A stretch of DNA of 64,000 nt, from the NCBI RefSeq assembly GCF_040807025.1, contig NC_090981.1, positions 4,166,501 through 4,230,500 on the forward strand. Direction: 5' to 3'. Numbering within the stretch: the first letter of the stretch is position 1; each line of letters starts with the position of its first letter. The notes under the pieces were generated by a model. That model was given only the letters and a program-made list of their open reading frames with translations. It ran no database searches and was not told where the DNA came from. Made by a program: the position numbers and the translations under genes. Of this stretch, positions 1 to 12,864 are shown in pieces. This DNA is from Struthio camelus. Taxonomy: Eukaryota > Chordata > Aves > Struthioniformes > Struthionidae.

Positions 1-1
1 G

Positions 2-427
2 GTTTGCTGCCTGCCAGGGGCTCGAATAAGAGATGTCGTGGAAAGACTGCCAAGGCTTGTCCACGCATCGGACTACTACCCTCTGCTGCTCTTCCATGTG
101 GGTGCTAACGACACGAAAGGCAAACTGGAAACCATCAAACAGGACTTCAGAGCTCTGGGAATGGTGGTCAAGGGTCTGGGAGCCCAGGTCGTTTTCTCCT
201 CAATCTTGCCTGTGAGGGGAAAGGACAGGAGGAGGAGTAGACGAGTTTTCCAAGTTAACCGCTGGCTGCGCCGCTGGTGTTGGCAACAGGGCTTTGGTTT
301 CTATGACCATGGGACCCTGTTTGAAGATCAACAGCTGATGGGGAGCGATGGGATCCACCTTACCAAGAGGGGCACGCATGTCTTTGCCAGCAGGTTGGCC
401 AGCCTGGTAAGGAGGGCTTTAAACTAG
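2..427 (+). CDS. CR1 ORF1 C-terminal part, SGNH/GDSL esterase-like domain (partial)
   Basis: Open frame from base 2 to the TAA at 425-427; the true start is upstream of the window. The product is the C-terminal half of the CR1 ORF1 protein, which in this clade carries an esterase-like domain thought to act with the RNA in the retrotransposition particle. Visible hallmarks are the GAND segment (block III, GxND, near base 110) and the C-terminal DGIHLT segment (DxxH catalytic pair, near base 350). No stop or frameshift is visible. The ORF2 frame starts six bases after the stop. The domain assignment follows the published CR1 ORF1 architecture; activity is not inferred. Confidence 0.8.
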   Translation, partial: VCCLPGARIRDVVERLPRLVHASDYYPLLLFHVGANDTKGKLETIKQDFRALGMVVKGLGAQVVFSSILPVRGKDRRRSRRVFQVNRWLRRWCWQQGFGFYDHGTLFEDQQLMGSDGIHLTKRGTHVFASRLASLVRRALN

Positions 428-432
428 GCAAG

Positions 433-3359
433 ATGGGGGAAGGGGAGTGGTATAGTGGCAGGAGAGTCAGTAAAACACCGCTCAAGTCAGGATGCCTCCA
501 GCGGGTGCATACAGCCAGGGGAGACAGCATGAAACATGGCTATGGAGGATCCTCTTGCACCTCTCCTGGGAAGCTTGCATGCTTGACTGGCTCTCTGAAA
601 TGCCTGTATACCAATGCACGCAGCATGGGGAATAAACAGGAAGAGTTAGAGATCTGTGTGCGGTCGCAGGGCCATGATCTCATTGCAGTGACAGAGACAT
701 GGTGGGATAGTTCACATGACTGGAATGCTGCCATGGATGGCTATGTGCTTTTTAGGAAAGACAGGCCAGGAAGGCGAGGTGGTGGAGTTGCTCTTTATGT
801 GAGGGAGCAGCTAGAATGTATGGAGCTCTGCCTCGGGGTGGATGAAGAGCAAGTTGAGAGCCTATGGGTAAGGATTAAAGGGCAGGGTAACATGGGTGAC
901 ACTGTTGTGGGGGTTTACTACAGGCCACCTGACCAGGAGGAAGTCATCGATGAGGCCTTCTACCGACAGCTGGAAGTAGCCTCACGATCACAGGCCCTGG
1001 TTCTCATGGGAGACTTGAACCACCCTGACATCTGCTGGGAAGACAGCACAGCTAGGCACAAACAGTCAAAGAGGTTCCTGCAAAGCATTGATGATAATTT
1101 CTTGACTCAGGTGGTGGAGACGCCAACGAGGAGAGGTGCAATGCTAGACCTTGTACTAACAAACAAAGAAGGTCTAGTTGGAGATGTGAAGGTTGGGGGC
1201 AGCCTTGGCTGCAGTGACCATGAGATGGTGGAGTTCAGGATCCTGGGAGGAGGGAGCAGGGCAATAAGTAGGATTGCAACCCTGGACTTCAGGAGAGCAG
1301 ACTTGGGCCTCTTCAGGGACCCACTTGGAGGAATCTCATGGGGTAGGGCCCTAGAAGGAAGAGGGGTCCAGGAGAGCTGGTTAATATTCAAGCATCACTT
1401 CCTCCAGGCTCAGGATCAGTGCATCCCTCTGAGGAAGAAGTCCAGCAAAGTGGGCAGGAGACCTGCATGGATGAGCAAGGAACTCCTGGCAAAACTCCAG
1501 CAGAAGAAGGAAGTGTACAGGATGTGGAAAAGGGGACAGGCCACTTGGGAGGAATACAGGGACGTTGTCAGAGCGTGCAGGGATGCGACAAGGAAGGCTA
1601 AGACCCAGCTGGAATTAAATCTGGCAAGGGATGTCAAGGACAACAAGAAGGCCTTCTTCAAATACATCAATAGCAAAAGGAAAACTATGGAAACCGCTGC
1701 TGAATGGGGCGGGTGCCCTGGTGACAAAGGATACAGAGAAGGCAGAGTTGTTGAATGCCTTCTTTGCTTCCGTCTTCACTGCTAAGGCCGGTCCTCAGGA
1801 ATTCCAGACCTTGGAGACAAGAGAGGAAGGCTGGAGAAAGGAAGACTCTCCCTTGGTGGAGGAGGATCAGGTTAGAGATCTTTTGTCCAAAGTTGACATC
1901 CATAAATCCATGGTTCCCTGATGGGATGCACCCATGAGTGCTGAGGGAGCTGGCGGATGTTATCGCTAGGCCACTCTCCATCATCTTTGGAAGGTCCTGG
2001 AGATCAGGAGAGGTGCCTGAGGGCTGGAAGAAAGCCAAGGTCACTCCAGCCTTCAAAAAGGGTGAGAAGGGGGAGCCAGGGAACTACAGTCCAGTCAGCC
2101 TCCCCTCCATCCCTGGAAAGGTGATGGAACAGCTCATCCTGGAGGCCATCTCTAAGCATGTGGAGGACAGGAAGGTGATCAGGAGTAGTCAGCATGGATT
2201 CACCAAAGGGAAATCATGCTTGACCAATCTGATAGCCTTCTATGACGGAATGACTGGCTGGGTAGATGAGGGCAGAGCAGTGGATGTTGTCTACCTGGAC
2301 TTCAGCAAGGCTTTTGACACTGTCTCCCATCACATCCTCCTAGGTAAGCTCAGGAAGTGTGGGCTAGACGAGTGGACAGTGAGATGGATTGAGAACTGGC
2401 TGGATGGCCGAGCTCAGAGGGTTGTGGTGAATGGCGCAGAGTCAAGTTGGAGGCCTGTGGCTAGTGGTGTCCCCCAGGGGTCAGTCCTGGGTCCAGTCTT
2501 GTTCAATATATTCATCAGTGACCTGGAGGAAGGGACAGAGTGCACCCTCAGCAAGTTTGCTGATGATACTAAACTGGGGGGAGAGGCTAACACACCAGAA
2601 GACTGTGCTGCCATTCAGAGGGACCTGGACAGGCTGGAGAGGTGGGCGGAGAGGAACCTCCTGAAGTTCAACAAAGGCAAGTGCAAGGTCCTGCACCTAG
2701 GCAGGAATAATCCCATGCACCAGGACAGGCTGGGGACTGACCTGCTGGAGAGCAGCTCTGCAGAGAAGGACCTGGGAGTCCTGGTGGACAACAAGTTAAA
2801 CATGAGCCAGCAGTGTGCCCTTGTGGCCAAGAAGGCCAATGGTATCCTGGGGTGCATGAGGCAGAGTGTTGCCAGCAGGTCGAGGGAGGTGATCCTGCCC
2901 CTCTACTCAGCCCTGGGGAGGCCTCACCTGGAGTCCTGTGTCCAGTGCTGGGCTCCCCAGTACAAGAGAGACATGGCACTCCTGGAGAGAGTCTAGCGGA
3001 GGGCTACAAAGATGATTAGAGGGCTGGAGCACCTCTCCTATGAAGAAAGACTGCAAGAGCTGGGCCTGTTCAGCCTTGAGAAGAGAAGATTGAGAGGGGA
3101 TCTCATAAATGTGTACAAGTATCTGAAGGGACGGTGTCAAGAGGATGAGGCCAGACTCTTCTCCGTGGTGCCCAGCAACAGGACAAGAGGCAATGGGCAG
3201 AAACTTAACCACAGGAAGTTCCATCTGAACCTGAGAAAAAACTTCTTCACTGTGAGGGTGACAGAGCATTGGAACAGGTTGCCCAGAGAGGTTGTGGAGT
3301 CTCCTTCCCTGGAGATATTCAAAACCTGTCTGGATGTGATCCTGGGAAATATGCTCTAG
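433..3359 (+). pseudogene. CR1 ORF2 endonuclease-reverse transcriptase, broken
   Basis: ORF2 starts at ATG 433 and is open to about 1690. It encodes an apurinic/apyrimidinic-type endonuclease with the NARS, ETWWD, GDLNHPD and SDHE motifs. Near 1690 a small deletion relative to copy B moves the reading to the +2-phase frame until a stop at 1919-1921, where an extra base restores a third frame. A CGA-to-TGA stop sits at 1935-1937. The reverse transcriptase then reads openly, with LDFSKAFD (motif A), [10 protein letters not shown] (motif B) and FADD (catalytic motif C), to a CAG-to-TAG stop at 2994-2996, and finally to the normal TAG at 3357-3359. The element cannot make full-length ORF2 protein. 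Unlike B, D and E it lacks the extra base near 2243. Confidence 0.93.
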
Positions 3360-3423
3360 GTGACCCTGCTTGAGCAGGGAGGTTGGACTAGATGATCTCC
3401 AGAGGTCCCTTCCAACCTAAACG

Positions 3424-3441
3424 ATTCTGTGATTCTGTGAT
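3424..3441 (+). repeat. CR1 3'-terminal octamer repeats of copy A
   Basis: Two and a bit tandem units of the ATTCTGTG type end the element. In CR1 these short direct repeats mark the 3' terminus used for target-primed reverse transcription and fix orientation as plus. Confidence 0.85.
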
Positions 3442-6400
3442 TTAATCAAGTTTGAACATGATATAGAAAGAAAGCAGAGGCTGCTATGTTTTGGAGGCAA
3501 TCAATCAGATGTGCTCTCTTGAAAGTACATATATTAGGATTGAAGTATGATGGCTTATTTTTTATCAATCAGCTTAGTCTGCTGAAGGAGTGATAGCCCA
3601 GCTATCTTCCACCTTGGAGGAAGAATTTGGGCCATCCAGCTACTTAAAACTTATGAAGGAGAGGTGAGGGAAATCAAGAGAAAAGGAAAGATCAGGAAAT
3701 ATGTTACGGCAAAGGCTATAGTGAAATTTATCAAAAGCCTTCCTTGCTTCTGTGTAATTTCAAAGTGGGAGAGGAGGGGGACCAAGGGATGGGAAGAAAA
3801 ACAACAAGAGGATTAAAATGTAGTTTTTTTCATCATGGTAGATTTCTAGCCTATAAGCATGAACGTACTCTGAGGACACAGCTTCAAAGCAACCATGTAA
3901 ATGAGGGAGGGAATCACCCTCCACCTCCAGTGATGCAGGACAGTAAAAGTTTTGTTAAGGGATTTGGATTTTTGATCAGCTAGAAAACATTGGTAAACCA
4001 TTCTTTCAAATAGCACTAATTCTTTCATTACTGCTTGATAAATGGCTCTGGAAATGAAAAATACATCACATTTAGCTTATTTCTTCTTTCCATTTGGCTA
4101 TATTCTGCACTGGCTGGGACAGGTTCTCCTGTTTCTCTATCACTGTGAATGCTCTTGTGGTCCTTTTGGCTTTGCCCTGATGAAACAAATGATAAATATG
4201 CAGGAAGCTAGAAAAAGGCCTCTGGAGTTTCCAAATGGCGTTTCTCACCTTTTGAGCTCTGGTGCCACCTTGTGAGTAAGTTAAGAACAAGGACAAGGAA
4301 ATGTCATTACAGCTGAAATTCAGCCTCAGTCAGACAGAGATCTTATTCAGACATTACTTTCCAGGCAGTCTGAGTGGTAAGAAAGAACTGAAACAATTGA
4401 GCTTATTATGGAAAATGGAACTTAACTTTTTCAGTATCTCTTTTTTAGAGTTCTGGCTTCAGAAGGAAAGAAGAGGGGAAAAAGGCAAACTAGGACTAAG
4501 TAAGTGATGAGTTCTTAATAGAGATACAGACAGAGGTTTCTCAGAGCACTGAGACAGAGAACTACTGTGGAATACACAAAAAGTTGTGCGCCAAACGTAC
4601 ATGGGTGTAATTCTACTTCTGTAGTGGAAAAGTGCTTGCTTATGTCAAACCCCGCTCTTGAAAGAGACTCACCAACTTGATGGTCTGTCTTTCTGTCTCC
4701 TGTGATACAAAGGAGGCTGAGTAGAGCTGATCATGAGATTATTTTTCAGCAGATTTGGGCAACAGTGGGAATAAGAGAGCCAGAATGAGCTTCTAATAGT
4801 TACCATAACAGAAGGTGTTATGGCAAGGTGATACAGCTAACCAGCCCTGTGCATTTGCTGAGGGTAAGGAGAAGAGAGGCCAAGCTGCTTTTAGAAATGA
4901 AACTAATTCATTTCATCCTCATTCCAAAGGTGACTTGGGCTGAATGTTTTCAGTTGCTTTTTGCTGTCATTATATGCTTCTATTTTGGTAAAAATCATTG
5001 GAACAAGGTGCCCCCAAAAGTCTTTGAAAATCTGGGCTTTAATTTTTCAATTTCTTGTCTCTCCATCTATTAGGGTACTTACTTTGTTCAGCAATACCAA
5101 ATGTAGATAGACTAAACACACTGACTGTAAGGAATTTAGATATTACAAAACTGGTTATCACTCACCATAGCTAGAGAAGGCAACCATCACCATATTTAGT
5201 GTTATTTTCTATGCTATTCTTTACACATCAATGGATCAGGATGTTTCTGAATTTGTCTGGATAAATTGGGGCAGGAATTAGATCTTATTAGTTCTTTGAT
5301 CATAGTATGCAGAGGTTTTCATTAAATTGTTTGCTGTGACACTAATATAGGTTTCCTGAACAGTTGCAGTTAATTAGTACTGTCTAATGTGCGTTTGTGT
5401 GACTCTATCAGCAATAGCCTGCATCTTCAATTAAATTTGCTGTGTCCATTTCAAACTCCTCTTAGTCCTGCCTTCTTAACTACATTAAATGATTGTGGGT
5501 TGCTATCAGAAATGGCCATTTGATTTTTCCAAATTGTTGATGAATGTAAGAAGCAACATTAGAAACAAAAAGTTGGGACTCTCACTGCTCCATTTTATCA
5601 GTTTTGAAAATTCAACACATTTCTTTTTCTTCTTCCATCTCTTACTATATTCTAATCTATGCTAGAACTTAGCTTCTCAGCTACTGACAATTTAAATTTC
5701 TTATATGCCTCATGAGAGGTTATGCCAGACTTTAGAAAGTTCAACTGAATTGTAAACTTTCTTCTGCTATTTTACAGGCAAAATAAAGATGGCTGGGTAG
5801 CAAACTCACATTTTCTTTGTGGAGTCATCCTTGTTTGATGCTGAGGATGATTAGATTTTTTTTTATTTTTGTATATGTTTCACATTAAATTTTTAACTAA
5901 AATTTCAACTACTATGGAATATTCAACAAATAAATGCTTCTGATTTATGAATTGTGATTGTTTTATTTCCAGATTTCTTTATTCTGAAGGATAAATGGAT
6001 ATGAATAAACACCATAAATTATTTGTTGTTCTTACAAATACCGTTCTGTTAATATGGGGGAGGGAGTAGAATTTTTGTGGCATTACCTGAAATGTATCAA
6101 GTTTCTACCTTCTAGCTGATTGAGGGAAATGTCATTAACTTTTGGAATGTCTCAGAAATATCATACTTGGCCTTATAGCAAATGAGAAATCTTGTTAATC
6201 TATTGTACATTAACCAGACCTGGGAACAATGTTGTATTTAATCTGCTTTTTTTTTTTGTTTTAATCAAATGCAGATATAAAGACATATGGAAAATTACTC
6301 AAACTCACATAATCTCACTCCATCAACTCTAAATCTTAGAATCTGGATTTTAGCATTTCAAATTAATTTCATCTATGCATATTTTTAACATCTTATCACT

Positions 6401-9400
6401 AAGGAAAATACACAAATACAGTATATGAAACACCTACACAACTCAAAACATACAAAGACAAGGAGACCTGAGTCTCCAAGGAGTAGTTTGCACACAGAAA
6501 TGAAGTAGTTTCACTGAAGTACCAGTGCTGTTAATTACATAGCTTCACGTAGGAGAATATTTTTACCTTTTCCCTTAATGCAGAATACAAAGTACTTTCC
6601 TAAGAGGTGATTTGGCTATAGGAGAAAATATCTGCACTGCCTGTAACCACTAGATGTAGCTGTTGATACTTGCAGGAGAAGGTTTTTTTTGTTTCCAGAA
6701 AGTAGAGGGTTTGTTGTTGGGGGTTTTTGTTTGGTTGTTCTTTTTTTTTAATAAATCTTCATGTTGTGGCTTTTACTTAAAATATTAGGAAGCCCCTCAG
6801 TCAGTCCCTGGATTTGCCAGTGCCTCTCCCATTAAATATGATTCCAAAAGGTAAAGTACAAAATTTAAGCATAACATGAATTCTCATGAATTAATTATAA
6901 AGTAATGATGTTTCAAAATGAATTAGGATATAGGTTTCCAGCTATCAGCCTGACATTGTAACTACAGTGGTGTAGCCCAGGTTTCTCTTGCAGCATCAGT
7001 GCATTTTACATGGCTAGGATATATAGCAGTAATCCGATCAGCTGCAATTGCCACAATACCAGACAGATCCCTAAAAATAGAAGTCCTCTAGTAATCTATC
7101 TAGATTACTGAATTCAGTGATCACTTGGTGATAAATCAGGGAATGCTTGCAATACTGAACAAAAATATATAATGAAGTTTTATTTTCAGGGACATCTAGA
7201 AATCTTCCATATTCTGTTTTACCATTTTATCAGGAAATGCACTTAAAATAAAAACACATGATTTTGCTTTATTGCTTTTTAAGCTTTTTTCAGATACCAG
7301 TATTATAGTAAAATTCAAACCACATTGACAGTGTCACATTTTAAATATTTTCTTAGACTAGTTTAATTAAAGTACAATGTAGAAATATGGCTTTCTTTAT
7401 CAACAGAAATGAGGTGAAGTGTAAGCATATATACTAGCTTTTGGTATCATTTTCCTCTGTAATGGTTAAGAGAACTATGTTTGCAGGCACATGTATTTGT
7501 GTTCAATACTTTACTAATATATAACTCTAAAATGTGCATTTAGAGAGAGAGAGGCAGAGAGGATGAATACAATGGTGGACAGAGTCATGCAAACAAAAAG
7601 TTTTCATATGTTTCATTCATGCCCTGTGAATGAAAAAGATCTGAAGCCAGGGGTCTGATGCTCCTTTTCATTTCTAGCAGATAAATGCAAACAAAAAATT
7701 AACATAACAAGGTGAAAGTTATATGGCAGTGTTAATGGCTGAATGTTGACAAGTACAGTTATCAGTACATCTATGAATATTATGTTACCGAGAGAGATGT
7801 ATGAAGATTTGGGTTTAGTTTACTGCTGTTACTGGAAGTCTTTTGTTTGTTATTAACATGAATTGTGTTATACATGCAGACTACTGGTAGGAGAATGGCA
7901 TCTACATCCAGACCTGAATGAAGATAAATTCCCTGCAGTTATAAATACCCTATCTCATAATATTCCCTTATACACTCATCCTTCGAGCTCGTCTTCTGTT
8001 CTCAGTTGTACTTGTGTGACTTTATAGTTTTCGGTGGGATTGCTGTGGTATACATGAGTCTGTATCTGCATTTCCAGTTCCATACATGGTAGTCTGACTC
8101 CATGCTGCCCAGCTGATCTGTACAGAAGCACTTATCATTTGTCCAGATCTCTAGCATTTGAAGTATGGTAAATTCTTCCAGGCATGGGTGTGGTAGGTCA
8201 TCAATATAAGCAATAGTCTAATGCTCAAAGTGATAGTGTTATGGGTATTTAAACAAAACCAGAACTCTGCTGCAGGAGTTTTGCCATGAGGAACTCCAGA
8301 ATTCAAAATGAAATTAATCCCAGAAACACCAAGTTAATCACAAATTACACTGATTTCTTAGGCATCTTTCCCTGCTCAGCCAGGAGAAACTTGCTCCAGC
8401 CACCAAGCCAGGAGACATGCAGCAGCAGTTTTACTGCCTTTCTCAGGTTTGCCTGTTTTGTTTGATCTCCTCCAAAGGTGGGATCTTTTGATTGTTTGCT
8501 TGCCCCCAGTTTCATTCCTCGTCTCCTGCTCCCATATCCCCAGTCCCATGCAACTGCTGACTTTGACCGGGTATTGTTCTCACTGTGCTGCCCCCAGTCT
8601 GTTTCACAAGACATGAAACATTTTGCTCTTGTCACCCTGCTAGCTCCACAGCTGGTGCTTCCTCCACTTGCCTCAGTCCCTAGCTCCATTTTCTTGGCAG
8701 GCTACTCTTGATGTGACTGATTTTCCTATTTGGTGATCTACTGCCGAATTGCTTGCAGTCATGTTCATTTTGAGATTTTTTGAGATTCATTTTCAGAATG
8801 ATCAAATTCCCCTCTTCCATCAGAGCATCCATTCTTCCTCCTGTTGTTTGCTTGTACCTCCTCTCTTCTGCTCTGTTCTGTTCCTTTCTTTTCTTTCCCT
8901 CTGGTTCTTACCAAATTTATCTATGGCTTTTTCGCACTTCCATACCTAGGGATACAGAAGGAAAATGCAAGGCCTGAAGCTATTGAAGCAGAAATCCAGG
9001 ATAAATTCAGATTTTATATCAACATCCTTCTTATCCATGGCAATATTTGCCCTCCTCTAGTTTCTAACATCATGCCTGTCCCCATCTTCCTTTTCCTCCA
9101 CTTATTGATATCTCTAAAACAATCACTGCTCTCTTGAAATTATTTAGCTGTATGTGCTCAATTCCTCAGCCTCTGTCTGTAATAGAGACCCGTATCTTTT
9201 CCTCTAGCACTGTCTCTGAAGCCACTTTCACATGAAGAATTCTCATCCCTACCTACTTTGCACAAAATAGGACATTATCTGCTTGCCCTCTCTGTGTCAG
9301 CTTATCTTTCTGACATTGACTCCTGGATCTCTCTTTATTATTGGAGTCTTCTATCTTACTCTGAGGACTTCATCTTCCATGCTGATGACTGTCTTAAGCT

Positions 9401-11621
9401 TTACCCTCATAAATCTTTAGTCTCATCTCTTCAGCTGACTTGCAGCCCTGGCTTCACTCTCTCACTCAAAAGACCAGTCATTTGTTTTGCCTTTCATGCT
9501 GCACAGTTTTCTCGCTGAAGTCCCTGTTAACTTCTGTGACAGCTACTGGTGTTTTTCATCATTGCCTGTTTGCCCTCCCTTTCTGATGCTATTCACTAGG
9601 ACTTTCATCAGCAGAGATACATTTTTTTTCTCTCCCTTCCCCTTCCTTCCTACTTTGGTATAGTTTTGATTCTCTTCCTCCTCACCTTGTTTTCCCACCT
9701 AGACTCCTTTTCTCCTGCCCTACTGCAAGGGCTGCAGTTGTACAGGAAAACCTTGTTTCCCCTTTTGCATCTGCTTTTATAATTTTTCCTCTGGAACTGT
9801 GAAGGGTCTGGTGATGCATAACCAGCCAACTCTTTCCATTACTAGAGTTCTTTTCTTCTCTCTGCTCCTCCAGTGTTAGTCATTAATGGGAGATTGCTCC
9901 TGCCTGATTACATATTTTATAATGAACTCTGTGCATGAGGCACACTTACAGTATAAATGAAATAGATAACAGATAGACAGGAATTATCTGTCATTAATGA
10001 CTAGCATCCATCAGGTAGTCATTAATCCCTAAGAAAAACATTGTACTGGGGTTTTTATTCTTATATCACTGCAACTTGCCTTTCATATTTCATTCTGTTT
10101 TTCTGATATGTATACCTCTTCTCCCCAGGCAGGTACAGGATGAATGAACCGTTACATAATAAATCACTAGAGCTGACATAAGATGTACTGCATTCTGAAT
10201 AGTAGTTCTGCATCTCTATTTGAAATTTCTCCTTTTTGTGAGGTACATTTGGCTGTACATTCAGGCTAAGCCCTTCAGCTGATGGAGTCATATGAATCCA
10301 AATGTTTTTTTTGAAGGCAGGATTTCTAGCATTCCAAATTCCCTTAAGGTATTTATAAAATTGGAGAAATCTCCAGGTATTTCCACCTACAAAGTTCAGC
10401 ACAACGGTATTCACCTGCAATTCTGAATGCACGCATATGGGGCTAGGTGGAAAATTGTCCTTCAAATGTATGGAATTTATCAAATATGGATCTATTAGAG
10501 CTATCTGGATCCATTCTGGGATGTACATATGCCACAAATATGCCTTTTTTGCTTTTCAGATGAAGAAATGTTTCTGTAGTTTTTTACCAGCTGAGAATTC
10601 TCCTTATGTAAATTCTTTAAGGAAACAGTTAAGCTAACAAAGCTGCTATCCTGAAGGTGAAAATCTGGCTCATTATACTGATATCTAATTGGTAATTATG
10701 TGAAGTGGAGATTAAATATTGGTACTATAGGAGAAACAAGTGTATCTGTACCAGTGACTTACCAGGAATGAAAAGCTTGTTCAAATCACGTACATTTCAC
10801 TGCCTGTATACATATCTATCTGGAATCTTTTTGTCATATTCCTTGTGCTGCAGGTGGAAAATATGAAACTGCTTTGGGATATTATGGAAAAGTAAATCCT
10901 AGTTTTTATTTTTTTTAAAGAAAATATAGCTTAGCAGTATGTAGGAAGCTATTTTTAATCCTCAATAGTTTAACATGTTTTGGGGTATATTTTTTTTATT
11001 TGCCTCATTTTTGCTTTTTGTATTAAAAGTATAGGTATTTTGTATTCAATTTGCATTTTTGTATCTAGGTCCTACAAGACAAGAGTTGTATTACAAAACT
11101 CATACATAGGCTAAAGAAAGAATGGACAAAAACTATCTCAGAAATATCTGCCAAGCAAAAGTAGTGAAACAGGGAAGGAAAGTAAATTTTTGCTACTTTT
11201 TTCCATGCTACACCTAATTTGTGCTTCTTCATAATAGCTATCTGCTTCCCTTGAGCCATGAACTCTGTACTGCACTTCTTAGAGGTACAACAAAAAAGTC
11301 TTACTTAATATATTTATGGTACAGAGGGTTATAAAAACAAGCACTCTGTGTACTTACCATTTTTGTATAATCAGCAGGAAGCCTTAAAATCTTAGGTGGC
11401 TGATTTGCACATTTTCATCAGATTCTTGCAAATGCAATCAAAACAAACCACTACAGTTTAAAAGTTCCAGCAATGACTCAGTCACTTGATATAAAAAGGG
11501 AAAAAAGCAAAAACAAAGGCATCCATTTTATGCTTAATGAACTTTTATTTAAACCAGCCTAATTCAAATCTTTTTTTTTTGCTTGAAGTATCTGCATTGT
11601 GGAATCTAAAGTGTATTGTTA
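3442..11621. other. AT-rich intergenic DNA, no gene seen
   Basis: No ORF here has coding character; those present are short and without recognisable domains, including a 158-codon frame on the minus strand at 10061-10537. Short homopolymer and purine-rich tracts occur (for example a GA-rich patch near 7541). A pyrimidine-rich stretch around 9240-9520 has a faint resemblance to the reverse transcriptase end of L2-like LINEs, but it is too decayed to call. Confidence 0.6.
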
Positions 11622-11626
11622 GATAT
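11622..11626 (+). repeat. target-site duplication, left copy, GC-rich LTR 1
   Basis: GATAT immediately before the TG start of the GC-rich element, repeated at 12860-12864 directly after its CA end. A 5-bp duplication is typical of ERVL-type integrases (ERV1 is usually 4, ERV2 usually 6). Confidence 0.75.
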
Positions 11627-11963
11627 TGTCACGGGAGGCCGGGGAGGGGCGGCTGAGCCGACCACAGAGCACCCTCACGCTCTGGTCCCCACAGCGCCCC
11701 ACGCTGCAAGAAAGGCTCGGGTGGCGGTATAGGTGTCCCTGTCACTTATGACTGGGTTCTCAATTAACGGCCAGAAGCAGATAACAAAGTTTAACGTGTA
11801 TCACTGGTAACAATGACAATTAAAAGCTAGCGATAACAACAACAGCAGTAGCCACACATTGAACTCCCCGCGCAGCACAGGACAGGAACAACTACGGTCA
11901 TTACAAGTACAGACGTGGGCTCAAACCGGTGAGGGGAAGGTACCTGGTGGTTACGCCGGAAGG

Positions 11964-11990
11964 CGGGGGGGAGGGGAGGGGAGGGGAGGG
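11964..11990 (+). repeat. G-tract (G-quadruplex-prone) in GC-rich LTR 1
   Basis: A run of eight G followed by four (A)GGG/GGGG units, enough for a canonical G-quadruplex motif. The equivalent tract in the second copy is at 37324-37349. Confidence 0.7.
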
Positions 11991-12281
11991 ACAAGCAGGC
12001 CACGCCCCGGGGGGAGGTGCCGCTTCAAGCCCGAGGGCTCCTCAGCAGGCTGCACCGGGCGCAGTGTGCCGCCGCCGCCGCCGCGCGCGCTCTGAAGGCG
12101 AGCAGGCCGCAGCCGAGCCGGCGTGCCGCTTCGGTTACTGCTCCCCGGGGCGGGGCGGACTCACGTGTCCGCCGGTGTTAGTAGCGGTGGGGGGATCCCC
12201 AGCTGCCTGACCCGGCGTCCCGGATCAGGGGGCACGGCGGCGCTGGCTGCCCGCAGCCTGCCGGGCCGGAGAGCTTCCCTC

Positions 12282-12314
12282 GGCGGGGCGGGGCGGGGCG
12301 GGGCGGGGCGGCGG
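12282..12314 (+). promoter_or_regulatory. GGGGC tandem array (Sp1-like sites) in GC-rich LTR 1
   Basis: Five consecutive GGGGC units followed by GGCGGG. These are overlapping GC-box sequences, typical of CpG-island promoters, and also G-quadruplex-prone. The same five units occur at 37645-37679 in copy 2. A regulatory role is inferred. Confidence 0.55.
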
Positions 12315-12859
12315 GAAGAGAGCCTTGGACAAGGCTGCCTGGCGTCTTGGAGCCTTGAAACAGGCCGCCGAGGCTGCTGCTTCCCCAGCCGCTTCAGTGG
12401 CTTCAGCTCTCGGCAGCTGCTTCTTTGCCGCCGCTGCCGCCACCGCCACTTCTTCAGTGAATTCAGCTCTCTTCTGTCCACTGCCACTGCAAAAGCCGCT
12501 GCTGGGCTCGCGTGTGCCCCTTTTATCCCTGTCCCGCTTTGGGACCGCAGGCAAGCGACTGGTCAGATTTGTCTAGACCCCTGCTCTTAGTGGTCCGGTT
12601 TCGATCCCTAATGATACTGCGGACCTGTTTGCAGACGGCCGTGTAGACTCGCCTTCCTTCTGGAACGTTCTGCCTGACTGACCGGTACGGGCTGCTAGGG
12701 CACACGTAGCCCTCCGCCAATGATCTTCGATTGCGGCAGTGGGGGATTCCTGCGGGCTAACCGGGGTCACAGAGAGGACAGGGTGACTGGCACCTCATGC
12801 CCATTGTTCAGTAAAACCCATTTTCCTAACTTCTCCCCTAAACCAACCTCTCCATGACA

Positions 12860-12864
12860 GATAT
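12860..12864 (+). repeat. target-site duplication, right copy, GC-rich LTR 1
   Basis: GATAT, identical to 11622-11626, directly after the terminal CA of the element. Confidence 0.75.

Larger units (their letters stand above)
1..3441 (+). mobile_element. CR1 LINE copy A, nearly full length, 5' end outside window
   Basis: Non-LTR retrotransposon of the CR1 clade. It enters the window inside ORF1, continues through ORF2 (endonuclease plus reverse transcriptase) and ends at a typical CR1 3' terminus: the stretch from about 3360 (stem-like GCTTGAGCAGGG, then GATGATCTCCAGAGG) runs into tandem ATTCTGTG octamers at 3424-3441. There is no poly(A) tail, as expected for CR1. Diagnostic residues ([20 protein letters not shown]) match copy F at the right edge and differ from copies B, C and E, so A and F belong to one subfamily. 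Confidence 0.95.
11627..12859. mobile_element. GC-rich solo LTR-like element, copy 1 (1233 bp)
   Basis: It starts TGTCA and ends TGACA, a perfect 5-bp terminal inverted repeat with the TG...CA ends of retroviral LTRs, and is flanked by a perfect GATAT duplication. It is essentially identical to a second copy at 36995-38215. The interior is CpG-rich with GGGGC/Sp1-type runs and G-tracts. Orientation is uncertain: the minus strand has a TATA-like GGATAAAAGG at about 12519-12528 and an inverted CCAAT at 12718, which would give a roughly 340-bp U3. No internal retroviral sequence lies beside it, so it behaves as a solo LTR. I do not recognise the family; the ORFs inside it show no protein homology that I can see. 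Confidence 0.75.

Noticed and set aside
540..2857. Long antisense ORFs across the CR1 copies
   Set aside because: They recur at the same places in every CR1 copy and are reverse shadows of ORF2 codon usage.
9240..9520. Ancient L2-like LINE fragment
   Set aside because: Phrases such as GACATTGACTCCTGGAT and CAGCCCTGGCTTCACTCTCT recall L2-type RT ends, but the order and overall match are too weak to support a call without an alignment.
10061..10537. 158-codon minus-strand ORF as a gene
   Set aside because: No recognisable domain, no start or splice context, set in AT-rich DNA; consistent with chance.
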